NCBI GenBank assembly: GCA_022600335.1
Contig: JAHZKN010000330.1
Location: 1-5,879 of the forward strand
DNA: 5,879 bases
Origin: Alphaproteobacteria bacterium
Lineage (GTDB): Bacteria; Pseudomonadota; Alphaproteobacteria; Rhizobiales; Hyphomicrobiaceae
Direction: 5' to 3'
The notes beneath the pieces were generated by a model that was not told the origin of the DNA, did not search any database, and saw only the letters and a list, made by a program, of their open reading frames with translations. Position 1 is the first letter of the stretch. Every line of letters starts with the position of its first letter. The translations under genes were made by a program, and so were the position numbers. This document shows positions 1 to 5,879 of the stretch, one piece after another.

Positions 1-350
1 ACACAGCGATGCAGGAGGGCGTGGGAAGTGGCAGGTCCAATTCTGCAACAGGCGCTGGAGTTAATGTTGGAAAGCGGCCTGAAGCACTCGCTGGCCCACG
101 CGGTGGTCGTGCTGACGACCTGACCCAGATTAGCGGTGTTGGGCCAAAGCTAGTGGGTCTGTTGCAGGAGCTTGGAATCTATCATTTTGACCAAATCGCT
201 GGTTGGACGCCTGATGTTGTGCGCTGGGTGGATGATCACCTGAGCTTTAAAGGACGGATAGACCGAGAACAGTGGATCGCTCAGGCCAAGACGTTGGCAT
301 CTCAAGCACCAACCGAACGCGCGGGCTCGATGGCGAAGGGCAAAGACTGA
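1..350 (+). CDS. nuoE: NADH-quinone oxidoreductase subunit E, C-terminal part (partial at left edge)
   Basis: This is the 3' end of a gene whose frame is open to the left edge (first full codon at position 3, 115 residues visible, TGA at 348-350). NuoE is the thioredoxin-like [2Fe-2S] (N1a) subunit that sits beside NuoF at the NADH-oxidising tip. That domain must lie upstream and is not visible. What is visible is a Gly/Ser/Ala/Arg-rich linker of about 35 residues, then a compact domain at about nt 111-302. The domain contains the helix-hairpin-helix-like ISGVGPKL and then [22 protein letters not shown] and WIAQAKTLA. From memory of the family, this tail occurs at the C-terminus of alphaproteobacterial NuoE. 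The gene ends 5 bases before nuoF. An ATG at 9 could start a free-standing small protein, but no ribosome-binding site is visible in the 8 bases before it, so the NuoE tail is preferred. Confidence 0.8.
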   Translation, partial: TAMQEGVGSGRSNSATGAGVNVGKRPEALAGPRGGRADDLTQISGVGPKLVGLLQELGIYHFDQIAGWTPDVVRWVDDHLSFKGRIDREQWIAQAKTLASQAPTERAGSMAKGKD

Positions 351-355
351 ATCCC

Positions 356-1642
356 ATGCTGCTCAAAGACCAGGACCGAATTTTTCAGAACCTCTATGGC
401 CATCACGACAGTGGCCTAGTGGGCGCGCGCCAGCGCGGCGCATGGGATGGCACCAAAGCGTTTATCGCCAACGGCCACGACTCGATCATCAATGAGGTTA
501 AGACTTCAGGTTTGCGTGGCCGCGGCGGGGCAGGTTTTCCAACGGGTCTGAAGTGGTCGTTCATGCCAAAGAAAGACCCCAGACCGTCATATCTTGTCAT
601 CAATGCCGATGAGTCTGAGCCTGGGTCCTGCAAAGATCGTGAAATCATGCGTCATGATCCGCACCTCTTAATTGAAGGTGCGTTGTTGGCGTCGTTCGCG
701 ATGCGCGCGCATACATGTTACATTTACATTCGCGGTGAGTTTATTCGGGAACGCGAACGCTTACAGGCTGCCATTGATGAGGCCTATGCCGCCAATCTGA
801 TCGGCAAAAATAATATCCATGATTGGGATTTTGATCTTTTTGTTCACCACGGAGGCGGGGCCTATATCTGTGGTGAGGAAACAGCACTGCTGGAAAGCCT
901 AGAGGGGCGCAAGGGCCAGCCACGTCTCAAACCACCGTTTCCTGCAAATGTGGGTCTCTACGGAGCACCAACGACGGTCAACAATGTTGAGAGCATTGCC
1001 GTGGTGCCGGACATTATGCGCCGCGGTGGAACTTGGTTTGCAGGCCTTGGCCATCCCAACAACACTGGCACAAAATTGTTCCAAATCTCCGGCCATGTGG
1101 AGCGCCCGTGCGTGGTTGAGGAAGAAATGGGGATTCCGCTGAAGCAATTGATCGACGACCATTGTGGTGGGGTGCGAGGGGGTTGGGACAACTTGCTGGC
1201 TGTCATTCCTGGTGGTTCGTCGATGCCACTGATCCCTGCCGAGCTTTGTGATGACCTGACGCTTGATTTTGACAGTCTGACGAAACTCAAAAGCGGACTT
1301 GGCACTGCAGCCATCATTGTGATGGATAAGACAACAGATCCGATCAAAGCCATTCGCCGCATCGCGTACTTTTATCGCCACGAATCGTGCGGTCAGTGTA
1401 CGCCATGTCGGGAAGGTACGGGCTGGATGTGGCGAGTCCTGCAACGCATGGAGCGCGGCGAAGCGGAGCACCATGAAATTGATTTGTTGTGGGATGTGAC
1501 CAAGCAGGTGGAAGGGCATACCATTTGTGCTTTGGGTGATGCTGCGGCCTGGCCTGTGCAGGGCCTCATTCGACACTATCGGCATGTGATTGAAGAACGT
1601 ATTGATGCGCGCAAAGCGGCGCAGGCGAACGCGGCAGAGTAA
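356..1642 (+). CDS. nuoF: NADH-quinone oxidoreductase subunit F (FMN- and NADH-binding, cluster N3)
   Basis: The product has 428 residues, the usual alphaproteobacterial length. It is the cytoplasmic subunit that oxidises NADH through FMN and passes electrons to a [4Fe-4S] cluster. The Gly-rich nucleotide-binding stretch [13 protein letters not shown] is at residues 52-64. The NADESEPG motif at 83-90 and the [19 protein letters not shown] region at about 166-184 line the FMN/NADH pocket. Cluster N3 ligands are Cys345, Cys348 and Cys351 (ESCGQCTPC) and Cys391 ([13 protein letters not shown]). The start at 356 is chosen because the protein then begins [15 protein letters not shown], as alphaproteobacterial homologues do. 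An in-frame ATG at 272 would only add 28 residues read out of frame from the nuoE tail. No good Shine-Dalgarno lies close to 356. GAAGGG at 335-340 is about 15 bases away, so initiation may depend on coupling to nuoE termination at 350. Gly167 stands where I recall Ala in most homologues. Confidence 0.97.
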   Translation: MLLKDQDRIFQNLYGHHDSGLVGARQRGAWDGTKAFIANGHDSIINEVKTSGLRGRGGAGFPTGLKWSFMPKKDPRPSYLVINADESEPGSCKDREIMRHDPHLLIEGALLASFAMRAHTCYIYIRGEFIRERERLQAAIDEAYAANLIGKNNIHDWDFDLFVHHGGGAYICGEETALLESLEGRKGQPRLKPPFPANVGLYGAPTTVNNVESIAVVPDIMRRGGTWFAGLGHPNNTGTKLFQISGHVERPCVVEEEMGIPLKQLIDDHCGGVRGGWDNLLAVIPGGSSMPLIPAELCDDLTLDFDSLTKLKSGLGTAAIIVMDKTTDPIKAIRRIAYFYRHESCGQCTPCREGTGWMWRVLQRMERGEAEHHEIDLLWDVTKQVEGHTICALGDAAAWPVQGLIRHYRHVIEERIDARKAAQANAAE

Positions 1643-1665
1643 GACAGGGAGCAAGAGGCACAGTT

Positions 1666-3774
1666 ATGTCGAGGCAGCTGATCGTTGACGGCACACTTGT
1701 CGAAGTTGATGGCGGTGAGACGTTGATGCATGCCTGTGAGAAAGCCGGCGCCGAGATTCCACGGTTTTGCTACCATGAGCGTCTGTCAATCGCCGGCAAC
1801 TGTCGCATGTGTTTGGTTGAGGTCCATGGTTCTCCAAAGCCGATCGCTTCATGTGCGATGATGGTGCGCGATCTGCCGCCGAACAAAGACGGCAGCCCAA
1901 AATCAGTTTCAACGACAAGCCCGTTGGTTCAAAAAGCCCGTGAGGGCGTGATGGAGTTTTTGCTCATCAACCACCCGCTGGATTGTCCGATTTGTGACCA
2001 AGGCGGCGAATGCGATCTACAAGACCAAGCAATGGCGTTTGGCGTCGGTGGATCACGCTATGCAGAAAACAAGCGCGCCGTTGAAGACAAACATATCGGC
2101 CCCTTGATCAAAACGGTGATGACGCGCTGCATACATTGCACGCGCTGTGTCCGATACATGACGGAAGTTGCAGGTGTTGAAGAGCTTGGTCTTATTGGCC
2201 GCGGCGAAGATGCGGAAATCACCACATACCTTGAAAAGGGTATTCTTTCTGAAATGAGCGCCAACGCCGTTGATTTGTGTCCTGTGGGTGCGCTGACCCA
2301 TCGCCCGTGGGCGCACAATGCGCGACCGTGGGAGCTGAACAGCACTGAGAGCATCGACGTGATGGATGCGCTTGGATCCGCCATTCGTGTGGATAGCCGC
2401 GGCAAGGAAGTGATGCGGGTGCTGCCGCGCAATAACGATGCCATCAACGAAGAATGGATTTCCGACAAGACACGCCATGTCACTGACGGGCTGAAGATGC
2501 AACGCCTGGACCAACCCTATGTGCGCAAGAACGATCACCTGGTCGCAGCATCCTGGTCGGAGGCATTGGATGTCGTGGCCAACACGTTGCGCCAGGCGGA
2601 TCCGAAACGCGTTGCAGCCATTGCCGGCGATCTGGCTGGGTGTGAAGAAATGTTTGCTCTGCAGCAGTTGATGCACAGCCTTGGCGTTGCAAATCTAGAT
2701 TGTCGTCAAGACGGGTCTCAGCTTGACCCGCGTCTTGGTCGTGGCAGCTATCTATTCAACACGACAATTGCAGGGATCGAAACCGCTGATGCGATACTCT
2801 TGATCGGCACCAACCCGCGTTTGGAAGCTGCAGTTCTTAACGCACGGATACGCAAGGTGTGGCGGTCGGGCGAGGCAACGATTGGTCTAGTCGGTGAGGC
2901 AGTCGATCTCGGCTATGAGGTCGAGCACATCGGCAGTGGTCCGCAGGCACTGACGGATCTGGCTTCAGGTCGGCATGGATTTTTGGAGACACTCAAAGAC
3001 GCAGCGCAACCCATGGTGATTGTCGGAGCTGGAGCAGCGGCGCGATCAGATGGGAACGGTGTGTTGTCTCTTGCAGCCTCAATCGCGCACCAAGTTGCCG
3101 GTGGAAAGTCACCAAAATGGCGGGTGTTTAATGTGCTGCACAGTGCAGCGTCGCGGGTTGGTGGGCTGGACCTTGGCTTTGTTCCTGCAGACGGTGGCAA
3201 GGATGTTTCAGGCATTTTGCAGGCGTCTGAAACAGGCCAGCTTGATGTTGCCTATCTGTTGGGTGCTGACGAAATTGAACTGTCCCGTCTAGGGTCGTCG
3301 TTTGTCATTTATCAAGGCAGTCACGGTGATCGCGGTGCCCATCGCGCTGATGTGATTCTCCCTGGCGCCGCGTACACCGAAAAAAGCGCAACCTACGTCA
3401 ACACTGAAGGGCGCGCTCAAATGACAACACAGGCCATCTTCCCACCGGGTGAAGCCAAAGAAGATTGGAAAGTTATTCGCGCCTTGTCGGAGGCGTGTGG
3501 TCAAACTCTGCCGTTTGATACACTGCCGCAGCTGCGTGCAAAAATGTATGAAAGTCATCCATCTCTCGCAGCGCTTGATCAGGTCGCGCGTGCTTCAGCT
3601 GACGATGTCGCAGCCCTTGCGGCGCGTGGTGGCGAGGTCACGTCAGAGCCATTTGCTCAGGCCATTGATGATTATTTCCTGACAAATCCGATTGCACGCG
3701 CCTCACGCATCATGGCGGAGCTCAGTGCGCTGAGAACAACAAGAACCGCTACACGCACGCCGAGTGCGGCTTAA
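1666..3774 (+). CDS. nuoG: NADH-quinone oxidoreductase subunit G (iron-sulfur subunit, clusters N1b, N4, N5)
   Basis: The product has 702 residues, close to the alphaproteobacterial and mitochondrial 75-kDa subunit and much shorter than E. coli NuoG. It carries electrons from NuoF towards NuoI in the peripheral arm. Domain order: a [2Fe-2S] ferredoxin domain (about 1-80) with Cys35, Cys46, Cys49 and Cys63 (N1b); the His-Cys box with His103, Cys107, Cys110 and Cys116 (N5); a [4Fe-4S] set with Cys155, Cys158, Cys161 and Cys205 (N4); then a molybdopterin-oxidoreductase-like body (about 216-620), which in this family is structural. The CxxCxxxC motif of cluster N7 is absent, as in mitochondria. 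RADVILPGAAYTEKSATYV and the late FLTNPIARAS are family signatures. Residues 211-218 (THRPWAHN) differ from the TSKPYAFT I expect there. AAGAGG at 1653-1658 sits 7 bases before the ATG. The gene starts 23 bases after nuoF. The protein ends in a short Thr/Arg-rich tail. Confidence 0.97.
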   Translation: MSRQLIVDGTLVEVDGGETLMHACEKAGAEIPRFCYHERLSIAGNCRMCLVEVHGSPKPIASCAMMVRDLPPNKDGSPKSVSTTSPLVQKAREGVMEFLLINHPLDCPICDQGGECDLQDQAMAFGVGGSRYAENKRAVEDKHIGPLIKTVMTRCIHCTRCVRYMTEVAGVEELGLIGRGEDAEITTYLEKGILSEMSANAVDLCPVGALTHRPWAHNARPWELNSTESIDVMDALGSAIRVDSRGKEVMRVLPRNNDAINEEWISDKTRHVTDGLKMQRLDQPYVRKNDHLVAASWSEALDVVANTLRQADPKRVAAIAGDLAGCEEMFALQQLMHSLGVANLDCRQDGSQLDPRLGRGSYLFNTTIAGIETADAILLIGTNPRLEAAVLNARIRKVWRSGEATIGLVGEAVDLGYEVEHIGSGPQALTDLASGRHGFLETLKDAAQPMVIVGAGAAARSDGNGVLSLAASIAHQVAGGKSPKWRVFNVLHSAASRVGGLDLGFVPADGGKDVSGILQASETGQLDVAYLLGADEIELSRLGSSFVIYQGSHGDRGAHRADVILPGAAYTEKSATYVNTEGRAQMTTQAIFPPGEAKEDWKVIRALSEACGQTLPFDTLPQLRAKMYESHPSLAALDQVARASADDVAALAARGGEVTSEPFAQAIDDYFLTNPIARASRIMAELSALRTTRTATRTPSAA

Positions 3775-3795
3775 GCCAGGAAACGAACCCACTAC

Positions 3796-4866
3796 ATGAC
3801 AGATGAAGTTTGGCAGCAGTTTTTGAATTCCGCACTTTGGGTCGCCCAGATGGTCGGTTGGTCGCTGCTGCTGCTTGTCTCATTGCTGGTCATCATCGCT
3901 TTCTTGCTGCTGATGGATCGCAAGGTCTGGGCGGCTGTGCAGATGCGCCGAGGACCAAATGTCGTCGGCCCGTTTGGGTTGTTGCAATCGTTTGCTGATC
4001 TTTTGAAGTTTGTGTTCAAAGAGCCGATCATACCGTCAGGTTCAGACAAGGGCATTTTTCTATTAGCACCCGTTGCGATGGCGCTGTGTGCTCTGGCCGC
4101 GTGGGCGGTGATCCCCGTCAACGCCAACGACGCGGGGCGGTGGGTGATCTCTGACCTCAATGTCGGGTTGCTCTATATCCTGGCGATCTCATCTCTGGGT
4201 GTGTACGGCGTCATCATGGGGGGCTGGGCCTCAAACTCGAAGTACCCGTTCATGGGGGCTTTGAGATCGGCTGCTCAAATGGTGTCGTATGAAGTTTCCA
4301 TCGGGTTGGTGATCATTTGCGTACTGTTGTGTGTTGGTTCCCTCAACATGACAGACATTGTGAATGCGCAGAGAACGGGCGTTGGCACGGCCATCGGCCT
4401 TAGAGGATCTCTGTTCGATTGGTATTGGTTAGCGCTCTTCCCGATGTTCGTCGTGTTTTTCATTTCCGCTTTGGCGGAGACCAATCGACCGCCGTTTGAT
4501 CTCCCAGAAGCGGAATCAGAACTGGTGGCTGGCTTTATGGTCGAGTACTCCTCAACGCCGTATCTGCTCTTCATGCTTGGTGAATATGTTGCCATCACCA
4601 CGATGTGTGCCCTGACTACCATTCTGTTTCTTGGCGGATGGCTGCCTCCGATTGATATTTGGCCGTTGAACGCGGTGCCAGGGCTGATTTGGTTTCTGTT
4701 TAAGATCATTGGCGTCTTTTTCATGTTTGCGCTGGTGAAGGCAATGGTGCCGCGCTATCGCTATGACCAATTGATGAGGCTGGGCTGGAAAGTGTTCTTG
4801 CCGTTGTCGCTGCTTATGGTCGTCGCGGTTGCAGCTGTACTGCAATTTGGAGGTTTAGCGCCATGA
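3796..4866 (+). CDS. nuoH: NADH-quinone oxidoreductase subunit H (membrane subunit at the quinone site)
   Basis: The product has 356 residues and about eight predicted membrane helices by eye (near 18-40, 87-108, 122-142, 163-183, 210-226, 254-280, 295-316 and 333-352), as expected for the family (ND1 in mitochondria). NuoH anchors the peripheral arm in the membrane and forms much of the quinone-binding chamber. Recognisable motifs are [20 protein letters not shown] (41-60) with [16 protein letters not shown] just after it, [19 protein letters not shown] (148-166), and the Glu-rich cytoplasmic loop [20 protein letters not shown] (225-244), which lines the quinone and proton entry region. AGGAAA at 3778-3783 lies 12 bases before the ATG, and the gene begins 21 bases after nuoG. 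Its TGA (4864-4866) overlaps the ATG of the next small gene in an ATGA junction. Nothing looks truncated. Confidence 0.97.
   Translation: MTDEVWQQFLNSALWVAQMVGWSLLLLVSLLVIIAFLLLMDRKVWAAVQMRRGPNVVGPFGLLQSFADLLKFVFKEPIIPSGSDKGIFLLAPVAMALCALAAWAVIPVNANDAGRWVISDLNVGLLYILAISSLGVYGVIMGGWASNSKYPFMGALRSAAQMVSYEVSIGLVIICVLLCVGSLNMTDIVNAQRTGVGTAIGLRGSLFDWYWLALFPMFVVFFISALAETNRPPFDLPEAESELVAGFMVEYSSTPYLLFMLGEYVAITTMCALTTILFLGGWLPPIDIWPLNAVPGLIWFLFKIIGVFFMFALVKAMVPRYRYDQLMRLGWKVFLPLSLLMVVAVAAVLQFGGLAP
4849..4854 (+). promoter_or_regulatory. Strong Shine-Dalgarno for the small membrane gene
   Basis: GGAGGT lies inside the last codons of nuoH and is followed by 8 bases before the ATG at 4863. It is the closest match to the anti-Shine-Dalgarno sequence among the starts in this window, and the spacing is near ideal. 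It supports real translation of the 69-codon reading frame. Confidence 0.75.
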
Positions 4867-5072
4867 GCTTGGCGGTGATAGGCGGTCTTGTTGGTGGTGT
4901 TCTTGGTTTGGTGAACTTTGCTTTTCTTCAGAATTTGGCCAAGCAGATGTCGCTCAAAAGTGGAGCGGAGGAGAAAAACAAAACCGCGGATGTTCTGCGC
5001 TGGGTGGCCTGGGCCGACCTCATCATATTCCCTCTTGTGGGGTATTTTGTTGGCCCCATGTTCGGCCCGTAG
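4863..5072 (+). CDS. Small two-helix membrane protein of unknown function within the nuo operon
   Basis: I do not recognise this 69-residue protein as a standard complex I subunit. It has two hydrophobic segments (about residues 3-23 and 47-66) joined by a charged loop (about 24-46) with Lys27, Lys32, Glu36, Glu37, Lys38, Lys40, Asp43 and Arg46. The positive-inside rule would place the loop in the cytoplasm and both ends in the periplasm. The first helix is glycine-rich (Gly7, Gly8, Gly11, Gly12, Gly15), a pattern suited to tight helix packing. The second ends [10 protein letters not shown]. The start at 4863 overlaps the nuoH stop by 4 bases (ATGA) and has GGAGGT at ideal spacing, so it is probably translated and coupled to nuoH. 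It ends 21 bases before nuoI. By position, it is inferred to be an accessory, stabilising or assembly protein of complex I. A chance hydrophobic frame is less likely given the start signals. Confidence 0.8.
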   Translation: MSLAVIGGLVGGVLGLVNFAFLQNLAKQMSLKSGAEEKNKTADVLRWVAWADLIIFPLVGYFVGPMFGP

Positions 5073-5078
5073 TTACGT

Positions 5079-5084
5079 AAAGGA
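5079..5084 (+). promoter_or_regulatory. Shine-Dalgarno that fixes the nuoI start
   Basis: AAAGGA directly abuts the ATG at 5085, too close to serve it, but lies 9 bases before the ATG at 5094. This spacing selects 5094 as the nuoI start. Confidence 0.7.
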
Positions 5085-5093
5085 ATGCAAGTG

Positions 5094-5582
5094 ATGTCCG
5101 TCGCTCAAGGGTTCAGATCACTTTTCTTGAAGGAATTCGTCTCGGCGTTTTTCCTGACGATGCGCTATTTTTTTGCACCTAAGAAAACGCTCAATTATCC
5201 CTTTGAGAAAGGCCCTCTATCGCCGCGGTTTCGTGGCGAGCATGCGTTGCGACGCTATCCCAATGGGGAAGAGCGCTGCATTGCTTGCAAGTTGTGTGAA
5301 GCCATCTGCCCGGCTCAAGCCATCACTATTGAAGCCGGGCCACGGCGCAATGATGGAACCCGGCGCACAACGCGCTACGACATCGACATGACTAAGTGCA
5401 TCTACTGCGGCTTGTGCCAAGAAGCGTGCCCAGTAGATGCAATCGTTGAAGGGCCAAACTTTGAATTTGCCACGGAAACCCGCGAAGAGCTGTTCTATGA
5501 CAAGGACCGTTTGTTAGCGAATGGAGACCGATGGGAGCGCCAAATTGCGCACAACATCGCGTCCGATTCTGAATTTCGCTGA
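5094..5582 (+). CDS. nuoI: NADH-quinone oxidoreductase subunit I (2x[4Fe-4S], clusters N6a and N6b)
   Basis: The product has 162 residues from the ATG at 5094, matching the usual alphaproteobacterial length. An ATG at 5085 would add only MQV and sits against the ribosome-binding site. NuoI is the ferredoxin-like subunit (TYKY in mitochondria) that carries electrons from NuoG clusters towards the terminal cluster N2 and quinone. An amphipathic N-terminal segment ([13 protein letters not shown], about 15-27) rests on the membrane. Two CxxCxxCxxxCP motifs follow: Cys62, Cys65, Cys68, Cys72 and Cys102, Cys105, Cys108, Cys112. In such ferredoxins the fourth Cys of each motif ligates the other cluster. 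[20 protein letters not shown] (34-53), between helix and clusters, and FATETREEL near the end are strongly conserved family blocks. The gene begins 21 bases after the small membrane gene and is followed 27 bases later by nuoJ. Confidence 0.97.
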   Translation: MSVAQGFRSLFLKEFVSAFFLTMRYFFAPKKTLNYPFEKGPLSPRFRGEHALRRYPNGEERCIACKLCEAICPAQAITIEAGPRRNDGTRRTTRYDIDMTKCIYCGLCQEACPVDAIVEGPNFEFATETREELFYDKDRLLANGDRWERQIAHNIASDSEFR

Positions 5583-5595
5583 TCGGGCGATGTGT

Positions 5596-5600
5596 AAGGA
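5596..5600 (+). promoter_or_regulatory. Shine-Dalgarno for nuoJ
   Basis: AAGGA lies 9 bases before the ATG at 5610 and 15 before the in-frame ATG at 5616. It therefore favours 5610 as the nuoJ start. Confidence 0.6.
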
Positions 5601-5609
5601 CGACAACGT

Positions 5610-5879
5610 ATGACGATGGTGCCACTTTTCTTCTATCTGTTCTCCGTTTTGGCGGTTGCCGCAGCGGTGATGGTTGTTGTCGCCAAGAATCCTGTCCATT
5701 CGGTCCTCTATTTGATCTTAGCGTTCTTTAATGCTGCCGGGTTGTTCATTCTTCTTGGTGCTGAATTCTTGGCCATGGTGTTGGTTATTGTCTACGTCGG
5801 CGCAGTGGCCGTGTTGTTCCTGTTTGTTGTCATGATGCTTGATGTGGACTTTGCGGAGTTGAAATCTGGTTTTGTAAGA
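5610..5879 (+). CDS. nuoJ: NADH-quinone oxidoreductase subunit J, N-terminal part (partial at right edge)
   Basis: The first 90 codons are present, and the frame runs off the right edge without a stop. NuoJ (ND6 in mitochondria) is a membrane-arm subunit next to NuoH, at the junction between quinone chemistry and the proton pumps. The visible part has three hydrophobic helices (about residues 5-25, 31-50 and 54-77). Conserved blocks are [20 protein letters not shown] (26-45), [20 protein letters not shown] (48-67) and [13 protein letters not shown] (69-81). The YVGAV region in the third helix corresponds to the segment that shows a pi-bulge in complex I structures. The start at 5610 gives [11 protein letters not shown], like alphaproteobacterial homologues, and is backed by AAGGA at 5596-5600. 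No frameshift is seen in the visible part. Confidence 0.95.
   Translation, partial: MTMVPLFFYLFSVLAVAAAVMVVVAKNPVHSVLYLILAFFNAAGLFILLGAEFLAMVLVIVYVGAVAVLFLFVVMMLDVDFAELKSGFVR

Noticed and set aside
9..350. A free-standing 113-residue gene starting at 9
   Set aside because: The frame is open to the window edge, no ribosome-binding site is visible before position 9, and the content matches the NuoE C-terminal tail. It cannot be excluded without upstream sequence.
272..355. A 28-codon upstream extension of nuoF starting at the in-frame ATG at 272
   Set aside because: It lies in the conserved NuoE tail read in another frame, gives residues unlike NuoF N-termini, and homologues start at the [10 protein letters not shown] equivalent.
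899..1654. A 251-codon open frame on the minus strand across nuoF
   Set aside because: It is antisense to strongly conserved NuoF motifs and its translation shows no recognisable domain. It is a shadow frame.
2053..2676. A 207-codon open frame on the minus strand across nuoG
   Set aside because: It is antisense to the conserved N4 and molybdopterin-like region, with no plausible protein features or start signals. It is a shadow frame.
5308..5340. A perfect 8-base inverted repeat (GCCCGGCT / AGCCGGGC) with a 17-base loop
   Set aside because: It lies inside the conserved nuoI coding sequence, has no following T run and is not at a gene end, so it is not supported as a terminator.
5583..5609. 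The 27-base nuoI-nuoJ gap, the longest in the window, as a possible promoter or terminator
   Set aside because: It is too short for a promoter, has no hairpin or T run, and mainly holds the nuoJ ribosome-binding site.

Overview
This window is an internal piece of a nuo operon, encoding the proton-pumping NADH:quinone oxidoreductase (respiratory complex I). Every gene is on the + strand, and the order is nuoE (3' end only), nuoF, nuoG, nuoH, a small unnamed membrane-protein gene, nuoI, and nuoJ (5' part only). The proteins point to an alphaproteobacterium. NuoG, NuoI, NuoH and NuoF read very much like the Rhizobiales/Rhodospirillales-type and mitochondrial subunits. NuoG lacks the N7 cluster cysteines, as in mitochondria. 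The NuoE end carries the helix-hairpin-helix tail that I associate with alphaproteobacterial NuoE. GC content looks moderate by eye. I cannot name a genus.

Layout: 1-350 is the NuoE C-terminus. 356-1642 is nuoF (FMN, NADH site, cluster N3). 1666-3774 is nuoG (clusters N1b, N5, N4 and a molybdopterin-oxidoreductase-like body). 3796-4866 is nuoH (membrane subunit at the quinone pocket). 4863-5072 is a 69-residue two-helix membrane protein overlapping nuoH by 4 bases. 5094-5582 is nuoI (clusters N6a and N6b). 5610-5879 is the first 90 codons of nuoJ. Gaps between genes are 5 to 27 bases, so there is no room for a separate promoter. I saw no terminator, RNA gene, repeat family, CRISPR array or mobile element.

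The genes act together. NuoE and NuoF form the NADH-oxidising tip. Electrons pass from FMN through the NuoF and NuoG iron-sulfur clusters to NuoI, and then to quinone at the NuoH interface. NuoJ belongs to the membrane arm linking quinone chemistry to proton pumping.

The window is mostly an ordinary housekeeping operon. The one item I could not assign to a known subunit is the small membrane gene between nuoH and nuoI. It has the best ribosome-binding site in the window and an ATGA overlap with nuoH, so it is very probably translated. It may be a lineage-specific accessory or assembly protein of complex I. I found no sign of a wholly new system.
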